Below, piece by piece: positions 1 to 6,847 of a DNA stretch of 11,079 bases. Where the stretch lies: the NCBI GenBank assembly GCA_003451715.1, contig DMJN01000240.1, positions 1 through 11,079 of the forward strand, given 5' to 3'. Position numbers and translations under genes: made by a program. Numbering within the stretch: the first letter of the stretch is position 1; every line of letters starts with the position of its first letter. The notes below the pieces were generated by a model that was not told the origin of the DNA, did not search any database, and saw nothing but the letters and a program-made list of their open reading frames with translations. Source of the stretch: Gammaproteobacteria bacterium (GTDB lineage Bacteria > Pseudomonadota > Gammaproteobacteria > Pseudomonadales > Pseudohongiellaceae).

Positions 1-1241
1 AAATCGATCAGGTCGTCCTCGCTTATGCCCTGTCTATCAAAGGGTGCCGGTTTGGTGGGAAAAGGCTGGGTCGGATGAGTGCGCTCACCGGGCACAGTAC
101 TGGCAGCTACGGGTCGTTCCTCTATGGGCCATACCGGTTCTCCGGTGATCCGATCAAACACATAGGTGAAGGCCGTCTTCGACACCTGTGCCACCGCCTT
201 GATCGGCCTGCCGTCGACAACGATGTCCACCAGATTGGGAGCAGAGGCAATATCGTAATCCCATATGCCGTGATGCACGGTCTGAAAGTGCCAGAGCCGC
301 TCTCCTGTCTCCACATCCAATGCCACCAGCGATTCTGCAAACAGGTTTTCGCCAAGTCGCCTGCCACCCCAATAATCATTGGTAGGCGTGGAAATGGGGA
401 GGTAAACAATGCCCGCCTCATCGTCGGCCGACATGAAGGTCCATACATTGGTATTGCCGGCAGTGGCCCAGGAATCATCTTCCCAGGTCTCACTAAATTC
501 CTCACCGGGTTGGGGAATGGTATTGAAACGCCACTTGAACTCGCCGGTGTAGGCATCGAAGGCGCGCACATGCCCCGGCGGGCTACGATTACTCATGATG
601 TAGTCATAAATCTTGGAGCCCACGATCACCGTCGATCCCACCGCGATAGGCGGCGCACCGTGAGTGATATTGTTCATCTCGAATTCGAGCCTGCCGAGAT
701 TCTGCTTGAGATCGACGAAGCCATTGTCACCGAAGTTGGGATCGGGTTGGCCGGTTGTAATATCGAGAGATACCAGCTGCTTTCCTATGGTGGCGATAAA
801 GATTCTTTCGATCTCGCCATCGGTCCAGTACTCGATACCGCGTGTCTGAATCGGTGAGAACAGGGGTGGACCTGCCAGGTAGCTCTGAGGATCGAACAGC
901 CACAATTCTTCACCCGTGGCCGGATCGACTGCGGCCACCTGGCCATGATTACTGTTCACATACATGGTGCCATCGACAATCAGAGGAACAGCCCGGTAAT
1001 CACCGGTGGGAAAGGAGAGTTCTTCAGGGAGACGCAGGTCGGGGGATTGGTAACGCCAGGCGATCTCCAGGTCGGCAAAGTTGCTGGCATCGATCTGATC
1101 CAGTGGCGAGTATTTGTCCGAGTTGTGGTTGCCGCCATGGTGATGCCAATCGCCCATGACTTCAGTTATCTGCTCCTCGATTTCCGGGGCACATCCTGAC
1201 AATATCGAAAGCAACATTCCGATAGCTATATATTTATTCAT
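1..1241 (-). CDS. PQQ-dependent dehydrogenase, glucose dehydrogenase-like lipoprotein (3' end outside window)
   Basis: The reading frame stays open from an ATG at 1241 to the left edge (413 complete codons), so the C-terminus is missing. Residues 1-17 form a lipoprotein signal (hydrophobic core ending LSGC, lipid Cys17), so the mature protein is probably anchored to a membrane facing the periplasm. After the signal come quinoprotein propeller features: YSPLDQI at 44-50, AVDPATGEELW near 104-113, RGIEYW at 134-139, AFDAYTGEFKW near 228-237, NDYWGG at 288-293, VHHGIWDYDI at 322-331 and a conserved lysine, Lys355, in SKT. The HHxxWDxD block and the Lys match the active-site and PQQ-contact region of E. 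coli Gcd-type glucose dehydrogenase, but the N-terminal membrane domain of Gcd is absent. By family it oxidises a sugar or alcohol with PQQ and passes electrons to the respiratory chain; the substrate cannot be told. The start has a purine-rich AGAGAG stretch upstream. Family is secure, substrate unknown. Confidence 0.9.
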   Translation of the reverse strand, partial: MNKYIAIGMLLSILSGCAPEIEEQITEVMGDWHHHGGNHNSDKYSPLDQIDASNFADLEIAWRYQSPDLRLPEELSFPTGDYRAVPLIVDGTMYVNSNHGQVAAVDPATGEELWLFDPQSYLAGPPLFSPIQTRGIEYWTDGEIERIFIATIGKQLVSLDITTGQPDPNFGDNGFVDLKQNLGRLEFEMNNITHGAPPIAVGSTVIVGSKIYDYIMSNRSPPGHVRAFDAYTGEFKWRFNTIPQPGEEFSETWEDDSWATAGNTNVWTFMSADDEAGIVYLPISTPTNDYWGGRRLGENLFAESLVALDVETGERLWHFQTVHHGIWDYDIASAPNLVDIVVDGRPIKAVAQVSKTAFTYVFDRITGEPVWPIEERPVAASTVPGERTHPTQPFPTKPAPFDRQGISEDDLID

Positions 1242-1452
1242 TTTTATCAGTCTCTCTATACCATACATCAGAAGTTATATTCCAAACTCGAATAGTAAAT
1301 TTACTAATTACCTCTTGTTCAATATTGGAATTTCGCTGGTTTTCAATTTTCACTGATTGCCGGTGCATTAGAATCCTCGGTGCTGAGGGATTGGACGCCA
1401 GCAGCACTAACACGTAACAAGCCACCGTTACTCGCGAAAGCCTGATCTTCAC
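1234..1452 (-). CDS. Doubtful small ORF with signal-like N-terminus, overlapping the start of the dehydrogenase gene
   Basis: A 72-codon frame begins with GTG at 1452. It has a basic, then hydrophobic N-terminus ending in A-S-N-P-S-A, resembling a Sec signal, followed by a polar, Arg- and Asn-containing tail. Its TAA lies inside the first codons of the dehydrogenase gene (ATGAATAA overlap), an arrangement that can allow translational coupling. Against it: there is no clear Shine-Dalgarno sequence, base composition shifts from normal to AT-rich partway through, the candidate promoter at 1293-1322 lies inside it, and no family is recognised. The rest of the 297-base gap between 1242 and 1538 shows nothing else I can support. 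It may equally be a non-coding leader. Confidence 0.2.
   Translation of the reverse strand: MKIRLSRVTVACYVLVLLASNPSAPRILMHRQSVKIENQRNSNIEQEVISKFTIRVWNITSDVWYRETDKNE
1293..1322 (-). promoter_or_regulatory. Candidate promoter with palindromic operator upstream of the PQQ dehydrogenase gene
   Basis: Read on the minus strand, TTGAAC (1317-1322) and TTTACT (1294-1299) are separated by exactly 17 bases, four matches each to the sigma-70 -35 and -10 boxes. The predicted start near 1287 would give a leader of about 46 bases before the ATG at 1241. A perfect 14-base palindrome, TAGTAAATTTACTA (1293-1306), covers the -10 box, where a repressor dimer could block polymerase. The stretch 1241-1370 is clearly more AT-rich than its surroundings, as expected of a promoter. 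AT-rich palindromes also arise by chance, so this is a moderate-to-weak call. Confidence 0.35.
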
Positions 1453-1538
1453 GACACGATCGCCATTGGCACTCGTTCACATTGCACTCCCGTTGGTGGC
1501 GTTGCTTTTTCCTGCCAGCCATGTGGAGCTTTAAAGCA

Positions 1539-2654
1539 CTATTTCCTTACCCATTTCTGCAGGCAACCACCCGAGGGACTGACATCACAACCGCCTGTCA
1601 ATCCGGCAAAAATATTGCCGCGATTGTCTGCTGCCATACCTTCCGGTCGGGTGCCGGGTACATAGTATTGCAGAGAGCCGTTGGTGCGCCCGATTCTAAT
1701 ACCAACCTGAAATCCAGGATTACGCGCCATGGCACCGGGTCCGCCTTCCGGAGCCATCGCCGGACCGGGCAGGCGAGCACCGGATTCCGAATCGGCCACC
1801 ACCAGCGTTCCATCATTCAATACAGTTATACCACTGGGACGTCCGAAATGGCGCCAGTCATCGAGGAAATTCAGATTCTCATCCAGGATCTGCACGCGGT
1901 TATTGGAACGGTCTGCCACATACAGGCGATTCTGCGCGTCGTATGCCAGTGAATGTGGCCCCATGAATTCGCCCGGCCCGGCGCCCATCTTGCCCACCGC
2001 TCGAACGAACTCACCCTGGGGCGTGACAACAACCAGTCGGTCACCATCCTGCTGCGCATTGGAAGGGCGCGGCCAGTGACCATCGGCAATCACGATATTC
2101 CCATCGGGCATTACGGCGCAGGCTGTGGGGCCGATAAAAGTATCCTGGCCGGCTCTCGACACACCGGCCTGACCGAGACTGAAGAGATGGTCACCGTCCT
2201 GACTGAACTTGTGGATCTGGAAACCGCGCCCGGCATTGGAAGGATCGTCGCCGAACGGTCCGCTATCGCCAGCCCACAGGTTGCCATCGTTATCCATGCA
2301 GAATCCATGGGCCTGCACGATCATGCCGTCACCGAAGCTCCTGGTGATCTGCCCATCGGCATTAACGTAATTGATCGGTGGCTCGGAGCGGAACAGCATC
2401 CACAGGCCACCGGTGTCATCGGGAATCAAGCCAATAGCGGCGCCCCATTCCTGACCCGGCAACAGCGTCGGCCAGTCTTCTGTCAGTTCATAGGGATTGT
2501 CCATGGAGCTGGTGAGACGGCGGGATAACTGAATCAGTTTTTCGGTTTCCGCTCCACCGCCTGATGGTTGAGCCGTCGCACTGGTTGTGTATACCGACGC
2601 AACACAGAGCGTGAGCAGCGAAACGATTAATTTGTTGGTGACTTTTTGCATCAT
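1539..2654 (-). CDS. Exported NHL-repeat six-bladed beta-propeller protein
   Basis: The protein of 371 residues starts with a Sec signal peptide (basic start, hydrophobic 9-20, likely cut after SATA near residue 28), so it should work in the periplasm or outside the cell. Repeated propeller strands are visible: HGFCMDNDGNLWAGD (116-130), AVMPDGNIVIADG (180-192), SLAYDAQNRLYVADRSNNR (235-253), GITVLNDGTLVVADS (275-289) and GMAADNRGNIFAG (339-351). This is the NHL pattern, also seen in peptidyl-alpha-hydroxyglycine alpha-amidating lyases. A Gly/Pro/Ala-rich loop lies at 297-313, and two cysteines (356, 364) near the end could form a disulfide. The AAGGA sequence at 2658-2662 is only 3 bases from the first ATG but 6 from the second (2649-2651), so translation probably starts one codon later. 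Downstream on the same strand is the PQQ dehydrogenase. No enzymatic role can be assigned; it may be a binding or accessory protein. Confidence 0.85.
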   Translation of the reverse strand: MMQKVTNKLIVSLLTLCVASVYTTSATAQPSGGGAETEKLIQLSRRLTSSMDNPYELTEDWPTLLPGQEWGAAIGLIPDDTGGLWMLFRSEPPINYVNADGQITRSFGDGMIVQAHGFCMDNDGNLWAGDSGPFGDDPSNAGRGFQIHKFSQDGDHLFSLGQAGVSRAGQDTFIGPTACAVMPDGNIVIADGHWPRPSNAQQDGDRLVVVTPQGEFVRAVGKMGAGPGEFMGPHSLAYDAQNRLYVADRSNNRVQILDENLNFLDDWRHFGRPSGITVLNDGTLVVADSESGARLPGPAMAPEGGPGAMARNPGFQVGIRIGRTNGSLQYYVPGTRPEGMAADNRGNIFAGLTGGCDVSPSGGCLQKWVRK

Positions 2655-2685
2655 GAATCCTTCTTCTTCTATTTTTTATGGAGAC

Positions 2686-2736
2686 AAAAAAGGGTCAGAG
2701 CAAATACAACAACTCGCTGTATTGCAACTCTGACCC
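2686..2736 (-). terminator. Candidate intrinsic terminator after the 2764-3777 gene
   Basis: On the minus strand, 27 bases after the TAA at 2764, a hairpin with perfect 9-base outer arms (GGGTCAGAG / CTCTGACCC, 2692-2700 and 2728-2736) and an inner AATACA/TGTATT stem is followed directly by six T residues (complement of 2686-2691). This is the layout of a rho-independent terminator and would separate transcription of the 2764-3777 gene from the NHL gene. The hairpin is long and has internal mismatches, so its efficiency is uncertain. On the plus strand no T-run follows. Confidence 0.6.
2692..2736. repeat. REP/MITE-like imperfect inverted repeat with GGGTCAGAG ends
   Basis: The outer arms are GGGTCAGAG and its exact complement; the inner arms AATACA (2703-2708) and TGTATT (2719-2724) face a nine-base loop. 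From memory, GGGGTCAGAG-type hairpins often flank REP-associated tyrosine transposase (Y1/IS200-like) genes in proteobacteria and occur as short solitary copies between genes. Only this one copy is visible in the window and no transposase is near, so assignment to that class is inference from the motif. The same bases form the candidate terminator. Confidence 0.5.
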
Positions 2737-2763
2737 CTTCCGATTTACGGAACCTGGAGGCTG

Positions 2764-3777
2764 TTACCTGCGGCCGGTCTCCGCCAGTCCCTGCTCGGCT
2801 ACCCGCTGTCCACTCAGGCGATTATCCATCGCGTAATTGCCTTCATGGCAGGCATATTCATACTGCTTGTATTCGTTATCCGCCTCATAAGGAAATGCCA
2901 CCGTCCAGGGCGCTTCATAGGTCACTGGATCATCGACGGTGAGTGTGTAGCGCAGCGTATCCTCGTCTTCTATGGTGAAGGTCTCGATCATCTTGCGCCC
3001 TTCGTTCTGCACGGCATTGCCTGCGCCGGAGCCCGGTGCACGCATATTGCCGACAAAGCGAAAATTAGTGGACTCGATGATGAGCGTATTGCCTTCCCAG
3101 TGTCCGCGCGGATCTCCTTCCCAGAATTTGATCTTGCTGTCCACGTGGGGACCGGCATCGATCGGGATTATGCGGGCATTGTGGATCATTTCGCTGTGAA
3201 TCATTACGTAACCGGGTGACTGGACGATCAGCTTGCCGTTGTTATAGGCGGTGGGCATCATCATGCCGAACACACCTCGCGACAGGCAGCGGTCTCCGGA
3301 TTCAACTGTGGCGGCTGAATCGTGTTCATGATCCAGGTTAAACGCTTTCTGCACCATCGCCGCCTCGGTAAACGCGGGTCGGCGACCATTCGGCGGATCG
3401 ACAATAAGAGCCGGCGCGTCGGCCTGGGCATCGGACCAGTACCAGTCGAACCAGTAATTCTCGTAGGCACCCACGCCCCGGCTGTTTTCGAAACCGGCCC
3501 ACACCGCGCCCTTGCGAGCCTCGTCACGCCGCGCTATAAACTCGGCAATCTCTTCCTGGGATGGCACCCGGCCCTGGAATTGGTCGGAAAGCTCCAGTGG
3601 AGTCGCAGTCGCACCGACGTTATTCCACATACCGGTAATATCAGGTTGGCCGTCGGAGAGAATCTCCGGTTGCCACTCGGACTGGGCGACGGCGGTTAAG
3701 CAAAGAGTCATGGTGAGGACTGAAACGGCTGCAGTTTTCACCTGGCATATCAAGAAGTTAGCAGAATTTGTTTTCAT
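2764..3777 (-). CDS. Exported protein of an uncharacterised family, YEYACHEGN-type
   Basis: The protein of 337 residues has a Sec signal peptide (hydrophobic about 16-30, likely cut after AVA at 29-31) and is therefore exported. I recognise the sequence pattern as an abundant but functionally unassigned family of secreted proteins, common in Acidobacteria and some Gammaproteobacteria. Its marks here are PDITGMWNN (45-53), GDRCLSRG (161-168), TAYNNGKLIVQSPGYVMI (176-193), EMIHNARIIPID (196-207), GHWEGNTLIIESTNF (225-239) and YEYACHEGNYAM (306-317). Two well-placed cysteines (164, 310) could pair after export. A strong GGAGG (3785-3789) sits 7 bases before the ATG, so the start is well supported. 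It precedes the NHL and PQQ dehydrogenase genes on the same strand, but a candidate terminator follows it. No reaction can be assigned. Confidence 0.85.
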   Translation of the reverse strand: MKTNSANFLICQVKTAAVSVLTMTLCLTAVAQSEWQPEILSDGQPDITGMWNNVGATATPLELSDQFQGRVPSQEEIAEFIARRDEARKGAVWAGFENSRGVGAYENYWFDWYWSDAQADAPALIVDPPNGRRPAFTEAAMVQKAFNLDHEHDSAATVESGDRCLSRGVFGMMMPTAYNNGKLIVQSPGYVMIHSEMIHNARIIPIDAGPHVDSKIKFWEGDPRGHWEGNTLIIESTNFRFVGNMRAPGSGAGNAVQNEGRKMIETFTIEDEDTLRYTLTVDDPVTYEAPWTVAFPYEADNEYKQYEYACHEGNYAMDNRLSGQRVAEQGLAETGRR

Positions 3778-3811
3778 TTTGTTGCCTCCGCTGAGAAGGT
3801 CGGGAGTCCGT

Positions 3812-3841
3812 AGTATAACAGGGACTGCTTTTTCTTTTCAG
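3812..3841 (-). promoter_or_regulatory. Candidate sigma-70 promoter for the 2764-3777 gene
   Basis: On the minus strand, TATACT (3812-3817, five of six matches to the -10 box) lies 18 bases after CTGAAA (3836-3841, four of six to the -35 box). The predicted start near 3804 gives a leader of about 27 bases containing the strong GGAGG site. The rest of the 268-base divergent gap (3778-4045) should also hold the promoter of the CoA-transferase gene, but I could not pick out a convincing one. Confidence 0.5.
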
Positions 3842-4045
3842 TGCTCTGCCCATATACATCATGGCAAAGCCAGCACCATCAGACGTTCAGTCTTACCTTC
3901 CAGCACAAGCAGTAGTAATTGCAAAAGAAATAGAGCACGATTCAACGGTATTGTTGATTCCCCTGCCATCAGGCTTGTTGGTGTGTAGGCGAATCTAAAG
4001 CCAGGTCTTTGAGCTAATAGCAACCGGAAGGAATCATCACAGAAC

Positions 4046-5260
4046 ATGAATAACAACCCGCTTCTGGCAGGTCTGCGTGTCATCGAACTCGCCTCCATGG
4101 TACTGGCACCTTCGGCCGGCGTGATCCTGGCAGACTTCGGTGCCGAAGTCATCAAGATCGAGCCCCCTGGTACCGGTGACCTGAACCGTAACTGGCACAA
4201 GATTCCCGGCCTGCCGGTCTCCGATTTCGCCTACCCATTTCAGATAGATAACCGCAACAAGAAGAGTCTCGCCCTGGATTTAAAATCCGAGGCCGGCTAT
4301 GAGGTGCTCTGCAAGCTGATTGCCGATGCCGATGTGTTGATTACAAACTACCGCCTCCGGGCGCTGGAGCGCCTGAAGCTGGAATACGAGACCATCAAGG
4401 CCATCAATCCGCGCATCATCTATGCGCTGGGAACGGGTTTTGGCGAGCAGGGTGATGAGCGACACAAACCAGGATATGACACGGTGGCTTACTGGGCACG
4501 CTCTGCCATCGAGACACAGATATTCCCCTACGATGGCTGGTTACGCCCCTTCCCCTACGGGGCCGGCGATCACCCCAGTGGCATGGCGCTGTACGCTGCC
4601 ATCATGACTGCGCTGTACCAACGCCAGCAGACAGGCGAAGGCAGCAAAGTGACGACTTCATTGTTAGCTAACGGTGCCTGGTCCAATTCCATCATGCTGC
4701 AGGCCGAGTTGGCCGGCGCGGAACTCAGAGAAGCACGCCCGAGAGACAATGCCTACAATTTCATCGGCTTGCATTATCACACCAGCGATGGCCGATTGAT
4801 GAAGTTGAGTCTTGTGAATTTCGAGAAAAACTGGCGCCCATTCTGCGAAGCCATCGGTCGCAGTGACCTGCCAGATGATGATCGTTATGCTACTGCACAG
4901 GCACGCGCCGATAACATGCCCGCCCTTATCCAGGATATTACGGAAGCCTTTAAGACTCAGGACGTTGCTCACTGGCATCGCATTCTGGAACAACACGACA
5001 TTCCACATGCCACTGTGCCTACTTATGAAGAAGCCGCCAATGATAAACAGAAGGAAGCGAACGATATCATCATACCGCTGGATCATCCTACGCAGGGTAA
5101 GATTCGTACGGTGAACAGCCCGTTTAGCGTCGGCGGCACCGACAAGATTGAACCGGGTGCGGCGCCTGGGCTCGGGGAGCATACCATCGACGTGTTGAAG
5201 GATGCGCGTTATTCAGAAGAGGCAATCCAGGCATTGCTTGAGGGTGGCGTGGTTGAGTAA
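4046..5260 (+). CDS. CaiB/BaiF class III CoA-transferase
   Basis: This 404-residue protein has the usual length of family III CoA-transferases. These enzymes move CoA between carboxylic acids through a covalent aspartyl intermediate in the cytoplasm. Typical signatures are the N-terminal PLLAGLRVIELASMVLAPSA (5-24), ILADFGAEVIKIEPPGTGD (27-45), NKKSLALDLK (71-80), DVLITNYR (96-103) and GDHPSG (174-179), where Asp175 aligns with the catalytic Asp169 of formyl-CoA transferase. The C-terminal part contains the family LDHPTQGKIRTVNSPF-like segment. The start is supported by the family N-terminus, although the GGAAGGA upstream is about 13 bases from the ATG, longer than usual. The gene is divergent from 2764-3777 and 64 bases before slyD. 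Neighbours do not reveal the acid used, so carnitine-, bile-acid-, oxalate- or aryl-acid-type activity cannot be distinguished. Confidence 0.93.
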   Translation: MNNNPLLAGLRVIELASMVLAPSAGVILADFGAEVIKIEPPGTGDLNRNWHKIPGLPVSDFAYPFQIDNRNKKSLALDLKSEAGYEVLCKLIADADVLITNYRLRALERLKLEYETIKAINPRIIYALGTGFGEQGDERHKPGYDTVAYWARSAIETQIFPYDGWLRPFPYGAGDHPSGMALYAAIMTALYQRQQTGEGSKVTTSLLANGAWSNSIMLQAELAGAELREARPRDNAYNFIGLHYHTSDGRLMKLSLVNFEKNWRPFCEAIGRSDLPDDDRYATAQARADNMPALIQDITEAFKTQDVAHWHRILEQHDIPHATVPTYEEAANDKQKEANDIIIPLDHPTQGKIRTVNSPFSVGGTDKIEPGAAPGLGEHTIDVLKDARYSEEAIQALLEGGVVE

Positions 5261-5324
5261 AAGATTGGGTAGGCGCGAGTTTATGTGCGAGCATTGATTA
5301 TTCATATCAAATCAGGGCATTTAG

Positions 5325-5813
5325 ATGACACTCATGATAGGCAATAACAGTGTGGTTTCGATTCACTACACACTAAAAAATGAAGCAGGCGAGGTAATAG
5401 ACAGTTCCGAGGGCAATCAGCCCCTGGTGTACTTGCACGGCTCCAATAACCTCATTCCGGGCCTCGAGAGCGAGTTGCAGGGCAAAACCCCTGGTACCAG
5501 CTTCAGTACCGTGATTCCTCCGCAGCAAGCCTATGGGGAGGTTCGCCCGGACCTCATCTAGGTTATCAGCAAGGACTTGTTCCAGGGTGTGGAGTCGGTC
5601 GAAACAGGCATGACATTTCTTGCTCAGGGCGAGGGTGGTACCGAGCAGCAAGTGCGGGTGACCGCAGTTTCAGGCGATGAGATCACCGTCGATGCAAATC
5701 ACCCCATGGCGGGTATGACGCTGCATTTTGAAGTCGACATAGTAGATGTAAGAGAAGGGACAGAGCAGGAAATCGAACACGGGCATGTGCATCAGCATGG
5801 AGCCGATCACTAA
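5325..5813 (+). pseudogene. slyD: slyD-like FKBP-type peptidyl-prolyl isomerase interrupted by an in-frame TAG
   Basis: One continuous frame of 162 sense-length positions encodes a SlyD-type FKBP prolyl isomerase and chaperone, broken by TAG at 5559-5561 (codon 79). Before it lie FKBP strands (VSIHYTLKNEAGEVIDSS, LIPGLESELQGKTPG, PPQQAYGE); directly after it the same frame continues VISKDLFQGVE, then the insert-in-flap region, NHPMAGMTLHFEVDIVDVRE and a short His-rich tail (HGHVHQHGADH). Aligned with E. coli SlyD (NLVQRVPKDVF), the stop replaces a conserved Gln, so a CAG-to-TAG change explains it. AGGG (5314-5317) sits 7 bases before the ATG. A product ending at residue 78 would lack most of the insert-in-flap domain and the last FKBP strands and should not fold. 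A restart at TTG 5577 is possible but would lack the catalytic core. Real pseudogene, sequence error or readthrough cannot be told apart here. Confidence 0.85.
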
Positions 5814-5845
5814 ATGTGTGCACACAACGTCAGGGAGTCGATCCA

Positions 5846-6679
5846 ATGATTACTTCAATCTCTCGACTACTGTTACTCATCCTGTGTTGTGTAAGCACAT
5901 TTTCTTTCGCACAGCAGGATGAACCAGAAGCATTCTACCTGGCCAATGAAGGCGTCATGGTAACCGATAGCGACACCAAGATTCTGTTCGATCCCCTGTT
6001 TCCGGATAGCTATGGACAGTACTTGTTAGTGCCGGAGGCAATCAAGGCAGCGTTGTTCGCCGGCGAAGCACCCTTCGTCGACGTGGACGCCATTTTTGTC
6101 AGTCACTACCATGGCGATCACTTCTCACCCGATGAAGTTCTCGCTCTCATGAAAGCCCAGCCACAGATTCAACTCTATGCACCCGCCCAGGCAGTGATTG
6201 CCATGCGCGCCGAGGCAACCGCTGAAGATGCCATGGTGTTCGAACGCGTGAATGCGGTAAGCCTGGAATACAAAGACACACCGGTTACCCTGAATATGCA
6301 AAACCTGCTGGTTGAAGCGGTGCGAATTCCCCACTCCGGCTGGCCTACCGGTCGATTGGATATGGAGAACATCGTGTGGCGCGTGACGATCAACGACAGT
6401 ACCACCGTGTTGCACATGGGCGATGCCGATCCTAACGACGTGCACTTCGCCGGGGATTCTGCATATTGGAACCGTAACACTCCGAACATGGCCTTTCCTC
6501 CCTACTGGTTCTTCAGTAGCAGCAGTGGGAGACGAATCCTGCAGGATCGCATTAAGGCTGGAGACAGTGTGGGCATTCATGTGCCCTACACTATTCCGTC
6601 AGATCCTATTCGAAGGCCACGGGAATTACGTGGAGCCGTTATCTTTACGCAGTCCGGAGAGACTCGAAGGATCAGGTAG
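5846..6679 (+). CDS. Exported metallo-beta-lactamase-fold hydrolase
   Basis: Starting at ATG 5846 the protein has 277 residues; a longer frame from 5816 exists, but this start has AGGGAG (5832-5837) 8 bases upstream and puts a Sec signal peptide at the N-terminus (MITSIS..., hydrophobic to about 21, likely cut after SFA at 22). All expected metal ligands are visible: SHYHGDH (86-92: His87, His89, Asp91, His92), His163 in IPHSGWP, Asp193 in HMGDAD, and His245 in IHVP. A binuclear metal hydrolase active in the periplasm is therefore likely. Length and the short C-terminal part suggest a single-domain UlaG-like or general metal-dependent hydrolase rather than a true beta-lactamase; the substrate is unknown. 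It lies 32 bases after the slyD stop, so both may share a transcript. The gap 6680-6847 to the next gene contains no gene I can support. Confidence 0.9.
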   Translation: MITSISRLLLLILCCVSTFSFAQQDEPEAFYLANEGVMVTDSDTKILFDPLFPDSYGQYLLVPEAIKAALFAGEAPFVDVDAIFVSHYHGDHFSPDEVLALMKAQPQIQLYAPAQAVIAMRAEATAEDAMVFERVNAVSLEYKDTPVTLNMQNLLVEAVRIPHSGWPTGRLDMENIVWRVTINDSTTVLHMGDADPNDVHFAGDSAYWNRNTPNMAFPPYWFFSSSSGRRILQDRIKAGDSVGIHVPYTIPSDPIRRPRELRGAVIFTQSGETRRIR

Positions 6680-6847
6680 TGACTCGCGGTGGTTGAATAC
6701 CTGGGGATCCTCTGAACTTCGCATCATTGCTGCCGCCACAGCAAATCAGGCTCTGCACTTTGTTGTCGCCGAATGCCTGCAACAAACTGCCATTGTGATT
6801 TGAGCACAGAACCAATACTCTGATTTCTTTTTCCAATAGTCCGCGCC

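Noticed and set aside
75..857. Long plus-strand frame opposite the PQQ dehydrogenase
   Set aside because: The minus-strand frame carries clear quinoprotein motifs throughout. The plus-strand translation shows no family pattern and is a shadow.
1343..1522. 59-codon minus-strand ORF in the gap before the dehydrogenase gene
   Set aside because: No ribosome-binding site, a composition rich in Arg, Gln and Ser without family resemblance, and overlap with another equally doubtful frame.
1528..1537. GCTTTAAAGC palindrome just after the NHL gene stop
   Set aside because: Ten bases, AT-rich, no loop and no following T-run; it is too short to call a terminator.
5816..5845. Longer N-terminus for the MBL-fold hydrolase from the ATG at 5816
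   Set aside because: It would place ten extra residues before a normal Sec signal peptide, and the ATG at 5846 has a well-spaced AGGGAG.
6680..6847. Possible gene remnant or terminator between the MBL-fold gene and the permease
   Set aside because: The 7-base inverted repeat TTTGTTG/CAACAAA (6759-6786) is weak, with a 14-base loop and no T-run, and no frame shows recognisable similarity.
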